A stretch of DNA of 64,000 nt from Ambrosia x helenae (Eukaryota; Streptophyta; Magnoliopsida; Asterales; Asteraceae): positions 2,046,001-2,110,000 of the forward strand of contig CM061231.1 of the NCBI GenBank assembly GCA_030844895.1, written 5' to 3'. The number at the start of each line of letters is the position of its first letter. The stretch's first letter is position 1. Below the pieces are notes generated by a model, which saw only the letters and a list, made by a program, of their open reading frames with translations, was not told the origin of the DNA and made no database searches. The translations under genes and the position numbers were made by a program. Shown one piece after another: positions 1 through 14,893 of this stretch.

Positions 1-857
1 ATCAAAGCATACAATGTGCAATAATATTTTCCCTTTCTTATTTCTATACAAAACAAACCTTTCCTGCCTCTACATATATATATATACAACTACAACTTAA
101 TAACTATTTCTAGTTCAACCCTGTTTAAAAAGTTTGCTACTTTAATCAAAAGTGCTATGGTCAGTAAAAAAGATGGTGCATCAGGCAGTTCCAGGTTTCT
201 CTAGAATATACCGGTCAGTCTAATCTAGTCCAGTTTATAAAACGTTAGTTAAGTATAATAAGTTGGAAACTCTAAATAAATAAATAAAAAAAAACATGTT
301 GCTAGATTTTTTTTTTTTTTTTTTTTGAAAAATATTCTAAACATCCCTCTCTCTTTTTTTTACTCCTTTTTCAACCATCCCCTATAAAATGGTAATTTTT
401 CAAGTTGTAGATACAAGTATATTAGGTTCGTACAATTTTACTTATAATATAAGTATCAAACATATAGTATATTTTAAAAGTTCAAACATTTCTCACCCCA
501 TAAACAAAACAACCATAAAACTTGGTATGCAAAAATGTTGAAAAGCATGGATAATTGATTATCTGGTTGACTATTGAGTTCGTAAATCAAACCACATCAC
601 ATGGGTCTATAAGGAGATGTTTCTCTTCTTTTGGTAAAGATTGGCTGTTTAATTCATTTCCTTCAAGGACACACCATGCATGTTTACCAGTTTCATCACC
701 GTATAAAAGTCTTGGTGATGTACACTTTCCATTTATCAACCAATCACCGTTATGATTACACTCATCAATCAAATTAAATGACATGTTCGTCAATTTTTAC
801 TTTATCAACTCAATCTTTTATAAACCTTAAGTTTTATAAAAACTTTGGTTTAGCTAG
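1..857. other. AT-rich intergenic DNA
   Basis: I see no gene here. The stretch is AT-rich with poly(T) runs near 308-326. Short open frames at 555-793 have no recognisable domain and overlap on both strands, so I treat them as chance. Confidence 0.6.
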
Positions 858-1168
858 TTTTTTTTTTTTTTTGAACGGCTAACTAAAGAATCGCCGGGTA
901 CTCTCGTACGCGGCCCCCATTGGCAAAGTGAAGCCCACAGACTCGGAGCCGAACTCACGAGCCTCGCGGCGGCCCAACCCACACGCACGAGAGCCCCTAG
1001 CCCACCCGTGTGCCAGTTCCAGGGAAAACCCGGCCTGCATACCCGCCCGAAAGCACGACGGTAGCGAACCGGTAAAACCTGGCTGGCACAGGAGTCGAAC
1101 CCATGACCACAAGGGTCAAGTGTCTCTCCCTCATCACCTGATACCACTCCACCACAAGGGTGGGTAAA
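858..1168 (-). mobile_element. tRNA-derived SINE
   Basis: Read on the minus strand, the element starts with a Pol III A-box-like TGGTGGAGTGG near 1150 and a near-perfect B box GGTTCGACTCC near 1095. It continues through a GC-rich body and ends in an A run (T run 858-872 on the plus strand). The order tRNA-like head, unrelated body, A-rich tail is the plan of plant tRNA-derived SINEs. The copy at 60160-60448 is a diverged relative with the same strand and layout. The open frames on both strands here are by-products of the GC-rich body. Confidence 0.72.
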
Positions 1169-1236
1169 TGATTTTATTAATGAGCTTTATGAGATTATGT
1201 TGCTTGATTCGCTAATATTTGTAAGTGTTTAGGTGT

Positions 1237-1287
1237 CGGTCCTTGTTTTGAGGGCTCGACCGTTCCTTGCTTTGAGGGCTCGACCGT
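1237..1287. repeat. 24-bp direct duplication
   Basis: Two adjacent copies of a 24-bp unit (CCTTG[T/C]TTTGAGGGCTCG followed by ACCGTT) lie head to tail. No function is evident. Confidence 0.6.
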
Positions 1288-1412
1288 TTGTTAATGAAAG
1301 TTACAGTTAAAAAAAATTGAAGGTAATGAAAAACTAGTTTTGATTGCTTCATACTTGGCATGGTCAATGCACAGTCCCCCTGTGATGCTTTTGTGTAGTG
1401 TTTGATGGTTAA

Positions 1413-2300
1413 CTAGTATCTTGCATGTGGGCGTTGCACCGTGAGTATGTGTGTAAAACATAGAAAAGAATAACTAAGTCGATCTAGGATCTATGCATGG
1501 TTGCAGAAGTCGCTAGATGCTCCTAGGTCGGTCGACTGGGCAGTTGGGAGTGCTCGGCCTAGGCAGAGTTGTACCCGGGGAGTATTCGGACCGGTAAATT
1601 ATAAAGAAGTTAGTTTTGGGGAAATTATATATATGTCAAATATCATAATTTACTAATATAAATAAAAAAAATGCATGTTTAAATACTATATTATTTCACA
1701 ATTTAATATTCAGTACTTGAAAACTATATACATTATGTAATATTGGAAACATAGAAAATAACTTTTATTTATTTTTTTAGTCAAACATGGCCAAGTTGAC
1801 CGAATATATCCGATTCTAGTCATGGTTGGTTGCGTTTGATCTGCTCCGAGTAATTAGGCAGAGATGAGGAAAGTCGCCTCGGCAACTTGCCTTGTAGCGA
1901 TTACACGGTGAGCACTCGGCCTCGTAGACCTTGTTTACAACATTGGCCCCACGCGTTGCGACGAACCTATCAAACATGGAAAAATAAGCGCGCTTCGAAG
2001 GGCGAGTCAAACGGCAAAAAATAGATGAAAAACGTTGAACCTACATGCGGTGTTAGCTCGAAAAAGTTAGAACGAAAAACTTACGAAATATGAAAAGTAT
2101 GAGTGATCAAAGTTGAAAGTAAAAAAACAATGGGGTTAAATTGCAAAATATGAAAAGCTTTGAGTTAAATGTAAAAAAATTAAAAAGAGTTAAATTGCAA
2201 AAGACGAAAAAGTTTGAGCTAAAAGTGAATAATCAATAAAGGGGTTAAGTTTTCAAAGATTGAAACCGAACCGTCAAAGATTGAAACTTGAGAGCTATAA
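1413..2300 (-). mobile_element. Possible degenerate Helitron, 3' end at 1413
   Basis: The motif A|CTAGTAT at 1412-1419 followed by a degenerate GC-rich inverted segment matches the reverse complement of a Helitron 3' end (hairpin, short AT spacer, CTAG before T). Three further ends of this form lie at 40784, 41263 and 55732. Behind it is repetitive A-rich sequence (about 2040-2320) with repeated 'gttaaattgcaaaa' phrases. The 5' end is not resolved, so the right border is approximate. Confidence 0.3.
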
Positions 2301-2668
2301 AGTAACACTAAATTATTTTTTTAAAAAACTCTCAAAATAAATGGTAAAACACAAATAAGCACAAATAAATTGCTAATTATAATTTTGATAATTTGCTCTA
2401 TTGATTAATCAATTAGACATCTTTCTGTGATTGGATAATGTAGGATATGAACTTATTATATTTGGTGTTTGTATAAAGTTTTTATATATATATATATATT
2501 TTTATTAATGTTTCAAAAAGAACAAGTGCATTCTAAATTATGTGACAACGTATAAGGCAGTTTAATCTTTATTTTTAAAGCGGTCAACAAGACGAATACA
2601 TATAGGTGGTGTTTGTTTTTTCCCAGAAGTGCTTCCTGGCTTCTTCTGTCAGCACCGTACAGACGCGC

Positions 2669-3275
2669 CAGGGTTGTTAAAACCGGACCGGACCGGCCGA
2701 TCGGCCCGGTTAAACCGGGAATCGGTACCGTCGGCGGTCCGGTCATGCATATCAGACCATTTCTGCAAAAACCCAGCCGATTCTCGCGATCTACAGGTTG
2801 GACCGACTGACCCGTAACTCTGGCCGGACCGGATGTCAAGATTTAAACGACTGAAACAGTCCAGAACTAGTCTAAACGACGACGGTGATGATGAATATGA
2901 ATGAGATTTGCATTGGTGATGGAACGAAGTCGATAATCTTGAACAAAACATGAGCAATATCAGAGAAGAATAGAAGATGATATATGTTTTATAAACGACG
3001 ATGGTGAACAGGAAAAAGAAATAGGAGGATAGAAGAAAGGTTATAGGGAATTGTGTGTAAACTCACTTATTTTAATTATTACTCTTCATCCATTTTGTTA
3101 GTATCTCATATTAGCTTATTTTAATTATTTCTGTATTAAATCTATATTAATTCACATATTAGATTAATTGTAAACAATATCCGGTTCTTAAATCCGGTCG
3201 GATCGGTTGAACCGGTCTGACCAGTGAACCGATAAAGAGACCGGTTCGACGTCCGGTCCGGTTCTGAAAACATTG
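2669..3275. mobile_element. Non-autonomous hAT element (607 bp)
   Basis: A perfect 8-bp target site duplication, AGACGCGC, flanks the element (2661-2668 and 3276-3283). The ends are CAGGGTTGTTAAAACCGG and, inverted, CAATGTTTTCAGAACCGG, imperfect inverted repeats with the CA...TG ends usual for hAT. Both subterminal zones are dense in CCGG/CGGTT motifs, as expected for transposase-binding sites. There is no transposase frame, so it would need a source in trans. Confidence 0.88.
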
Positions 3276-3299
3276 AGACGCGCACAAACATTGAGCTCC

Positions 3300-3912
3300 T
3301 ATAGCCTGTTTGGTTTTTAAAAGACCTTTCATTAAAAAATATTTTTCTGACATTTTCTTAGTGCAGACATATTCTCGCCTCTTCTCATCTTCTTCTCTTT
3401 TTTACTAGTTCCTCATCAGTCTTCATTCTTTCCCTCTCCTCCCTCTGCCTCCCCTAACCTGTCGCCGCCCACACCTCCCCCTTCCACCTTCCGTCTTCTC
3501 CTCCCCTCCCATTTCCCTCTCCACCTTCTCCTCCCCTCCCCCTTTCCGCCGCCGTTAGTGTTATGTTTGTGCTATCACAAGGGGATGGTGTTGACAGTGG
3601 CGGTTCAACCAAGGTTCCGCCGCCTCTACTTCTCCTATCGTTCCGCCTCGCTTATTTTATTGTTCCATCGGTAACTGCCGCAGACTGTTCATTCGTTTTT
3701 CATGCTGTTTTGTCTATACTTTTCGAGGCTTTAGGTTGGTGCTTTTGTGAGGTTGGTGGCGGATGTTGCTGTTTTACGAGGTTTGGTTAAAAAAGATTGG
3801 TGACTTTAGCAATAGAAAGATGAAAAAAGATAGATGAAGCAGAAGAGAGAGAAAGAAGCATCTGGGTATTTTATTAGCACCATTGATTCATTTGTTGTGT
3901 TTGTATGTTCTA
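3300..3912 (+). other. CT-rich sequence with a doubtful 75-aa frame
   Basis: A pyrimidine-rich stretch (3400-3555) precedes a frame at 3563-3790 that encodes no domain I recognise. CT-rich leaders occur in plant 5' UTRs, but no splice structure or downstream exon can be joined to it. It may be part of an older mobile element that the hAT at 2669 interrupted. Confidence 0.25.
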
Positions 3913-4333
3913 GGACATGTTTGGATAAACTTATTTAAGTCTAAAAGGACTTATTAACTTGTGACTTTTTAAAAATGAGTTTTAAGAAAAATGTTTGGAT
4001 TAGCTTATGTTGTGAGAAAAAAACAATAAGTTGAAAACTTATTTTGCAAAAAAGTGTTTGGTTTAACTTATTTAGGTAAATGACCAAAAATGGTATAAGA
4101 AGGGTAAGTATATTGATATAAGGAGGCCATGTATGTAAATATCCATCAATAAGTTATAAGGAGGTTCAAAAAGTAACACCTTCTTTACTTTTCCAAAACA
4201 ACTTATTACAGACAAATGAAAAATTAAAAATTAAGCCTTTTTTTCATTTGCCAAACACTTTTTTAACTTATTAACTTTTTGAAAAAGTAATAAATTATAA
4301 GGAGGTGGAAATAAGGAGAGCCAAACATGCTCC
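3913..4333. mobile_element. MITE with GTTTGG-type inverted ends
   Basis: The left end GGACATGTTTGG and right end CCAAACATGCTCC are inverted copies with one extra base. The interior is AT-rich and non-coding. Flanking TA is the only shared flank, so the superfamily is not settled. A related but more degenerate copy lies at about 6945-7263. Confidence 0.55.
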
Positions 4334-4384
4334 TAGACTTCTAGCCATCTTATTCGCAGATTTCATTACGTAAGTCAACATTAG

Positions 4385-5814
4385 AGGATTATTTCAGAAA
4401 GATGCAATGGGAAAGAGGCTAGAGAAGTGCTTCAAGGTTTTGGAGAGATCACAGGGATTTATATTGCTAGGAAACGAGACAAAGGGGGTTTGAAGTTCGG
4501 ATTTTTTTTTCTTTTGGGAACATCAAAGACGGTAAGGAGTTTGACAGAATAATGAGTGCAGTAAAAATGGGGGAACATAAACTACGGATTAACGTTGCTA
4601 GGGTCACCAAGGAAGGAAGGAAGTGACGCAAAACCGATTAAAGAGAAACGTGCTCCGATGAATACCATGAAGGAATTCCTAATTCTGTCCAAAGGAAAAG
4701 GGAAGGTCACAAAATTTTCAACAGTGGGCACCTCTGATAGTTCTTCCATTGACACTCTTATGGGCAGAAAAAATACAGTGATCTCGATATCGGATGAAGT
4801 GTCGGCATATACAGAGATTTCCGGTAGAGCCATGGTGGTTAGAATGGCCAACTTTGACTCTTTGAGGCGAGTTGGTGAAATTGTCTTTTAGTTTTGTCCA
4901 AATGATACTGTGTTACAATATTTGGGAGGATTGTTTATTCTGTTAACATTTGAAGATGTATCATCGGCCCAAGAATTTCATAAATGAGCTTGTGTATTAC
5001 CGGAGGTGTTTGACTTAACCAACGTTTGGGTTGGGCAGTCATTACCGTTTGAAAGAATCGCGTGGTTGCGGATACAAGGGATACCTTTGCACCTCCTTAA
5101 TGATGATGTTCTCAATCAGGTGGAAAGTAGTTATAGAAAAGTTTTAAAGCATGCTCAACATGACCACTCGATCCTGATCTTTCATTCGATTATGTGGGAC
5201 TTTTGTTATCGGATGGGGAGAAGGATACAGGAGGAAGTGACGGTGCAATGGAAGGGTCGCAAGTATCGAATTTGGATTTATGAGGAAGCCGGGGATTGGG
5301 AGTCGGGTTTTTTGACTAAAGATGGAAGTATGGCGGTGACGACGGAGGAAGGAGAGCTGCCGGATTCCGAAAACGCTTCAGCCAATTTCAAAAATACGGT
5401 CAATTCAAATTTGAAATCAGTTTTGGAAACATCGGCAATTAAGGAAACCATTAATGGCAAATTGAATGACAATGACGAGGCTGCTCAATTTATGGAAGTC
5501 AATGATTATATTGGGATTGGGGCTAATCATGGCAATAATGAGAATGTTGGTGTCAATCATGGCAATTATAAAATGTTCAATCATGCACTGTCTTCCCGAA
5601 TTTTAATGAAAAGGATTTTTCCAGCTTTAACAAGTCTGTTAAGAAGGCTAAAAAAAGAAATTGGGCCGAGGTGTATATAGGATATATTGATAATATGCCT
5701 ACATCACATAAGAGACCAAGATTGGAATTTGACCTAAATGGACTTGATCCATTTGGGTTTGATGCATTGTTGGGTATTAATCAGGAGGAAAAGAGTCCAG
5801 TAGATATGTAAGGC
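4385..5814 (+). pseudogene. LINE ORF1-like fragment: RRM plus DUF4283, broken
   Basis: This is a decayed open reading frame typical of the first ORF of plant L1-like retrotransposons. An RRM-like stretch (about 4400-4640) contains an RKRDKGG phrase and then a frame break at the poly(T) run near 4501. A DUF4283-type stretch follows (5006-5360), with WVGQ and WLRIQGIPLHLL, then 'VQWKGRKYRIWIYEE'. The C-terminal part needs another frame change and ends near 5811. No reverse transcriptase follows it, so it is an orphan fragment. A domesticated RRM/DUF4283 gene is possible, but the frame breaks argue against it. Confidence 0.6.
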
Positions 5815-6043
5815 CCAAAAATTGTATAGTTTTACGCTTATCTTTATTGTATACGTTTATGTTTATTGGTCTTAGATTAGGACTTGGACTTGGGCTTGGG
5901 TTAGGCCATATGCGCCGATTAGTTAGAGGCTTCTTGTTGGGTTTGCTAAACCGGAGAAGAACAAATGAAGTGAAAAGCCAAAACATACTTACATCTGATC
6001 CACAATAAAACAGTATTTTGCATACAAGATCCTCCTAAAAAAC

Positions 6044-6603
6044 TGTTGACACTAACAACTGCCGTTCCCTAACAACTGCTGTACAAGTGCTTATTACAAG
6101 GTCTGTTGAAGAAACATCTGCTGAGCCAAAGGTCTGAAGATACAAGGTCTGTTGGAGCCAACAACACTTAGGCTCCAACAGTTGATACAAGCATCAGAGT
6201 TTATCCCATCAGTTGTTTAGTCATCAGAATTTTCTTATGTAACAGTGTTTGTATAGGGCAGATGTTTTATGTTGTTATATCTGTTAGATGTCACTATCTT
6301 AGGTGATGTCAGCCTTAGGTCATCAGAGTTTTTGTTTGTCTATAAATAGAACAGTGCCTATACTGTTCTATTCATCACTCCAACATTCTATAGTACAAAC
6401 AAAGCTGTGAGTGATCAGGCTGAGGGGGAGATTGTAAACTTGTACTGTAATTTGTGATGGCTTATGAAAAGTAATTGTTAAAAGCAATTGTCTCATTTGT
6501 TATGATTTAAAGTTTATATTTCCGCCGCACTTTTCATTATTATTCATCTTCATTACTATTTCATTTATTAAACTTCATAACAAATCAAACTCAGATCCTA
6601 ACA
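6044..6603 (+). mobile_element. Probable solo LTR (Copia-like)
   Basis: The segment begins TGTTGACAC and ends CCTAACA, giving the TG...CA ends of an LTR. A TATAAATA box lies at 6341-6348. It also holds a hairpin built on GTTGGAGCC / GGCTCCAAC (about 6150-6180). The 5-bp flanks do not match (aaaac versus cttct), so it may be truncated or my ends may be off by a few bases. No internal retrotransposon sequence adjoins it. Confidence 0.45.
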
Positions 6604-6675
6604 CTTCTATATATTGTTATGTTTAGTTTGTTGTTTGGTAGACCTCTCATTTTGTAATCATGTAGCCCCTGTGGA

Positions 6676-6803
6676 GAACCTTGTACCAGACAATCTTATA
6701 GATTGTGTGCAAGGTTCCTAGAGATTGTACCAGACGTTCCTAGAGAACGTGTGCAATCTTCTTAGAGATCGTACTAGACGGTTCTTTAAAACCGTGTGCG
6801 ATC
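6676..6803. repeat. Three 44-bp-spaced two-stem hairpins with covarying stems
   Basis: Three units start at 6683, 6727 and 6771 (period 44). Each can fold into an outer stem, an internal loop TACYAG opposite GTG, an inner 6-bp stem and a 5-6-nt loop. Outer stems are GAACCTTG/CAAGGTTC, GATTG/CAATC (extended by weaker pairs) and GATCG/CGATC. Inner stems are ACAATC/GATTGT, ACGTTC/GAACGT and ACGGTT/AACCGT. The internal loops are conserved while both stems change on both sides and stay complementary. The period is not a multiple of three and there is no open frame, so this is not a coding repeat. Its function is unknown. Confidence 0.7.
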
Positions 6804-6880
6804 GAAGCAGTGACACAAAGTTATTAATAATATATTTTCTTTTTGTTCTTGTGGTTTGATAGAGCCTGAAAAAGAAACCC

Positions 6881-6912
6881 TAAGTGTCTCGCTTTTGCCA
6901 AAATGAGACGCT
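6881..6912. repeat. Near-palindrome related to the 17.6-kb palindromes
   Basis: The left arm AAGTGTCTCGCTTTTG and the right arm CAAAATGAGACGCTT are near-complementary. The sequence is a diverged version of the GCGCCTCGCTTTGG palindromes at 17602-17720. Confidence 0.5.
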
Positions 6913-6944
6913 TTGAGGGGGTGAAAATAATCTTGAGGGATTTA

Positions 6945-7263
6945 ATTATAACGGTGCTTATGACTTTTTGAGAAGAAGTTTCTGAAAAAGTGTTTGGATT
7001 GGTTTTTTGTGGTGGGAAAAGTCAATAAGTTGTTTTTTAAAAAGTGCTTGGTTTAGCTTAACCAAAAGGCAAAAGTCAAAAGCCAAAAGTCAAAAACTAG
7101 GATTTCTGACTTTTTGAAAACAGCTTATCCACCCTTATTAAAAAGCCAAAACTAAAAATGGTTTTAGTTTACACAAACAACTTATTGATTTATTGACTTA
7201 TTAGGTTTTGGTAGAACCTAATAAATAAATAAGCTCTTTTGTAACTCAATCCCAAACACCCTC
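6945..7263. mobile_element. Degenerate MITE related to 3913-4333
   Basis: It shares the phrase 'gtgtttggattggttttttgtg...caataagttg' with the MITE at 3913-4333 and ends in ATCCCAAACACCCTC. The left end is eroded. It lies directly upstream of the ubiquitin-RUB promoter region. Confidence 0.4.
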
Positions 7264-7289
7264 TTTTTTTTTAAGGGTGACTTTCTATG

Positions 7290-10703
<3,414 letters not shown>

Positions 10704-11744
10704 TCTTTAGAGAAAAGAAGAAAGGATGCTGCATCGCCTCATCTCCCTCCTCCTACCGCAGCTATCATGTTATACATAATTGATGTGCATTCGACCATGT
10801 GACATGTCTTGTCTGATGACAATGTCATCCGTGTTTCTATTCGACAATATGATCTTCCTTTATTATTTTGTTTTCGGATTTGCATTGGATTAACTCTTTT
10901 ATGCCTCTTCTACTCCATGAATAGTGATTGTTTTGACTTGATGGTTTTTATGTTCTACGTCGCACATATAAAAGCGTTTGCAGTAAGCCAAGTAAAAGCA
11001 AATTAGAAGAACGCCATGAGATGATCAGGTAGCTTCGGGTTGAGCCATAAGTTAATTCGCTTGGTTAATTAGTTTTTTTTTAATCGATTGGTTAATGAAG
11101 TTAACCGCTGAGTGTGGGTAGATTCAACCATATGGTTGAATAGAAATATGATTTTGAAATAAAGGATGGTTTTGATGTCGAGTTTGTTAATTAGCATACA
11201 TACCATATACATAACCGAACAATAAAATTCGCGGTTTGGTTATTTAGGTAAAATGTTTTTATTAATGGTTTTCACCTAAACAAATTTCTAACCAAGTGGC
11301 CATAATTTAAATAAATTTGTTCTAAAGATGTTGAAGCAAAACTCACGGGATAGCGTTGAAGAATTACACGAGTTGTTCCTCCTTGTGTCGAGTTTAGAGT
11401 TATCCCAAAAACGCTAAGGAGACCCGTTATCCCAAACCAAAATTATTTCTGTGTCACGTCAAGAATTATCGCCCAACCCTAGGCCGTGACCCCAATTATA
11501 TTCCCAGAACTAGGGAACTAGATTATCATCTGTGGTGGGGGACTCAAATACAAATAAATTTTCGAACAAATAATACGCATAAATTTACACTGCTGAGAAA
11601 AAAAATTCGGGGAGAGGGGGCTCTTAAAAGCTCCGCCCATGATCATATGGATACACACACTATATGATGATAAATACATGAACTTCTAAACCAAAATCCT
11701 GCATATTACAAATATCTGGAATATATAAACAAAAAAAAAGGCCT
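10704..11744. other. Convergent intergenic region
   Basis: This holds the 3' UTR of the RUB gene (into about 11000) and, on the minus strand, that of PIG-C (below 11744). The two genes are convergent. I see no other gene. Confidence 0.5.
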
Positions 11745-12632
11745 TCAGTCTGTAATATTGAAACACAACTTTGCTTCATCCCATGGACCATTGATCTCAA
11801 ACTTATACTCTTGAATTCTGATCAACCAATAGGGACACACCAAGTTAACAAAAACCAACAGCCCCAACAACACCACAAACAGCAGTTTATGCAGCCTATA
11901 AACACAAGTCAGTGTGATTGCCATCAACACAAACGAGAACAAAAGGTGCAGCCGAAACGAGTACTTCTTAAGGCAATATGTAACTAGCGGCGCAAAAAGA
12001 AAAACTTGCAAAGAAAACAATATTATAGCAAACACATGAAGCCTTGACGGAAGGCGAGAAGCAATCAAAAGTGAGGCTACAATGGAAGCGTTTAAGGAGA
12101 TGTTACTTGTTAGATTTGGATTTTCTAGTGCTCCTGGAGCTTTTATTGTTGACCCAGAGTAATTATGCAAGAACAGATGGAGGATAACAAGTGACGTGGT
12201 CAACGCCCATATGGAATCTAAGCTTATTGACCGGGTCAACGTGTGGTATATTGGAGACAATACATACAGACCTGTTGTGAAAAATGAGATTTTGATGGCA
12301 TAACTGAGTAAAAGATTGAATGAAAGCATTTTGGCGGTTAAGAGAAGAATAAAGAATCCAGACCCGACAAGGGTGATATCAAGAATGATTAGAAAGTTTT
12401 CGGTTATTGTGGAGTTAAGCGTGTGGGCCCAAACTAAAACGACGAGTGCTACAATGCAAAGGTATTGAGAAATGGAAACCGAATCCAGCATTACTTTCAG
12501 CATATCTCGTTTAACAACGTTTGCATTCATGACCATTTCTTGAAGAAAAGTGTCATCTGTATGATTATCGTCAAACCCTGGCTGCATACCTCCATAAGCA
12601 ACTTTTCTCCATCTCCTTTGTGTTGTCTCCAT
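11745..12632 (-). CDS. PIGC: GPI-GlcNAc transferase subunit C (PIG-C/GPI2, SETH1-like)
   Basis: A single-exon frame of 295 aa. PIG-C/GPI2 is a multi-pass ER membrane subunit of the complex that moves N-acetylglucosamine from UDP-GlcNAc to phosphatidylinositol, the first step of GPI-anchor synthesis. The family signature is visible: N-terminal 'RRWRKVAYGGMQPGFDDN', then a long series of hydrophobic segments from about residue 50, the conserved 'NISLNASIVASLLIASRLPS' around 175-195, and a C-terminal 'NGPWDEA'. Length matches plant homologues. The start is the first Met, followed directly by the conserved N-terminus. An acceptor-like AG near 12658 suggests a 5' UTR intron. I see no damage. Confidence 0.93.
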   Translation of the reverse strand: METTQRRWRKVAYGGMQPGFDDNHTDDTFLQEMVMNANVVKRDMLKVMLDSVSISQYLCIVALVVLVWAHTLNSTITENFLIILDITLVGSGFFILLLTAKMLSFNLLLSYAIKISFFTTGLYVLSPIYHTLTRSISLDSIWALTTSLVILHLFLHNYSGSTIKAPGALENPNLTSNISLNASIVASLLIASRLPSRLHVFAIILFSLQVFLFAPLVTYCLKKYSFRLHLLFSFVLMAITLTCVYRLHKLLFVVLLGLLVFVNLVCPYWLIRIQEYKFEINGPWDEAKLCFNITD

Positions 12633-12789
12633 GTTCCAGATTTACCTATTGAGCCATTACAAATCATTAGAATGTAAGTATGATATACATTGGGAATGGA
12701 TTTGATAGTAGAGTAGAAATGGAATTGGAATGGGGTATGATTACTTACAATGTCTCATATATTTAATTCGATAATCTTCTAAGCATGTG

Positions 12790-13128
12790 TAGGGGAGGTT
12801 CAAATAGCTCGCAGCTTGAAGCTTGCCTGAAATAACTCGACAAAAGCACTCTCGAAATCAGCTTTTGACTAAACGAGTCGAGACAAGCTGGCTTGTTCAA
12901 AATTTCAAGCCAAACTCAAGTTAAGTAAGCTATTTAAAAATTCTAACTTTATAATTATCATGATGCACAAGAAATACAAACTTCGAAATATTTCGAATAA
13001 TAAACAAGTTGGCTCGTCGAGCCGTTAGCTAGCTCGAGCTTTATCCAAGCCGAGAGCGAGTTGGCTGGTTTAACCTCAACCTCGAACTGAAGGTGGCTTG
13101 GCTAAGCTTGCCTTATAAGCAGCCCTCT
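12790..13128. mobile_element. Possible old hAT-type MITE
   Basis: The left end AGGGGAGG and right end CCCTCT are short inverted matches. The flanking 8-mers GCATGTGT and GCAGGTGC agree at six positions. The interior carries repeated GCTCG/CGAGC motifs. The element is too eroded for a firm call. Confidence 0.35.
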
Positions 13129-13129
13129 G

Positions 13130-14783
13130 CAGGTGCATTCAACACAACTGCCAACTGGTGTAGTTTGTCAGGAAAAAAATACCCAACAAGTGGACAGATA
13201 TAAGTTGGGTTCCAATGTCTATATTGGGTATTTTATGATAATAACAGAGTGAGATAGTGATACTGGTAATATTCCACACCAACAAGACAATCTTCAACAT
13301 AAAGAAATTAGAAAACCAACACCAAAATGGACTTAGATTTATGAAAATCAAGGATGAGTATAGATCATATGATTTATAGCCGGCAAAACGGGCAGGTCGG
13401 GTTGGGAGGAGTAACAGGTCAGGACATGTTCAGGTAAAATCGGGTCATTTATAAAAAAATGGTCGTTTAGGTTTGGCTAGATCGAGTTTTGACAACATTG
13501 GTTACGGGTCAAACGGCCTATTTTAATAAATGGAGAACTTAGTAAGCACACATTACAAAAACCCAAAAGATACATTGACATGCAAAAACCTCTACTATTG
13601 TGACAGATCTTTTAACCAAGCAGCCCACAAAAACATTAAACAGATGATAAAGATACAATTTAGTAATGCTAATTGCTAAAAGATGCACAAGTTCAGTTTC
13701 ACTTCAACAATGTTCATTCCCAGAAACTTTGTACAGCACACCATTTACCTGTACTGTACACTTGTTGCAAATAAATTCAAGAACAGAGCCGAAATGGGTG
13801 ATCATTCAGAGTAACTAAAGTTTTCAAACACCTTAACACCATATTTTCCAGATTCAATCACCAGAAAATTAATTTTGCTTTTTTTTTCTTCCAATTTTCG
13901 AGTAAAAGTTACACCTACAAGTTGCTACTATTATAAGTCGAAATCAATGCAACGTAGCTGCCTTCAACCACTCTAAATCCTTTTGTGACTCTTTGTTCTA
14001 TGTGAACACATCTTTTTCAACAAAGCAGTCAATCATCGAATCACTGGACGATTATAGCATAACTTTAAACACACCCTCTTAAAGTTTTAAAGAGTATAAG
14101 AAACATACCATTTCAGCATTGCCTTAATCTTTCTATGATCAGCTGATAAATACACTACTATAAACATCACTTTCATTTATCATCCATCGTGAATTGACGT
14201 CATTCAGACCTTAAATCAAGTTTAGAAAACAACTGGGCTCCATTAACTCATCTATAAGTTCTTCAATGCAAGAAAACAAAATTTATGGGCTTGCCAAGTA
14301 ATTGCAATTTCATACAGTAACAATAAACTAATCATGTAGTAACCTATACATGTTTAGAATCTATTAAACTAATAATAATAACACACACACACACACACAC
14401 ACAAAGAAAAAAAACATGTTACAAATCACACACCATGATTCATTAACCAACCAATAGTATATACATCTGGTACCCGTATCGCATCCGAAAAGAAAACAAC
14501 CAATTACAGCAAGTATAAATTCAAGAACCCACAAAGCTAACACCTTGTTACTCTCATAAGACTCGCTGAGGCAAATGATCGAACACTTGGTGGGCAGATG
14601 AAAAGCAAGGTGATTTTTTATACACATTTTAGTCAGAGCTTGCAATGTTAGGAAAATAAGTGATGTTAGGAGAATACCCAAATCATCTAAACCAATAATA
14701 ATGTTATAACAGATCAAATGAACCCAAGTCATGGTTGCAAATAAATATCGACACTGAACCAAATGCACATTTAGATTTCAGTT
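13130..14783. other. Intergenic or PIG-C leader-intron sequence
   Basis: No protein gene was recognised. A GGGTCGGG-type low-complexity patch lies at 13380-13530. If the leader exon at 14784-14893 is real, this is the 5' UTR intron of PIG-C. Confidence 0.35.
14381..14402. repeat. (AC)n microsatellite
   Basis: A run of about eleven AC repeats. Confidence 0.9.
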
Positions 14784-14893
14784 ACCTTTCTACGTTACTG
14801 GTTATCGTCAGGCGGTTGATGGATCGAAACCCTAATTTGGATTGTTTGTACGTGGAGATTGTCGTAGTGCTGTGATTGTTTGTACGTGGAGAT
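14784..14893 (-). promoter_or_regulatory. Candidate 5' UTR exon of PIG-C
   Basis: On the minus strand the sequence resembles a plant leader (TTAGGGTTTCGATCCATC) and ends in a splice donor, GAAAG|GTAACTG, near 14785. An acceptor-like site lies just before the PIG-C start near 12658. The exon runs straight into the hAT element at 14894. It also holds a tandem duplication of about 40 bp ('gtacgtggagattg' twice). Inference only. Confidence 0.35.

Noticed and set aside
854..1167. Three overlapping frames of 77-97 aa on both strands
   Set aside because: They fall in the GC-rich body of a SINE, where stops are rare on every frame. No domain was seen.
6676..6803. Hammerhead or other known small ribozyme
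   Set aside because: The catalytic core motifs of a hammerhead (CTGATGA with GAAA) are not present in either orientation as far as I can see.
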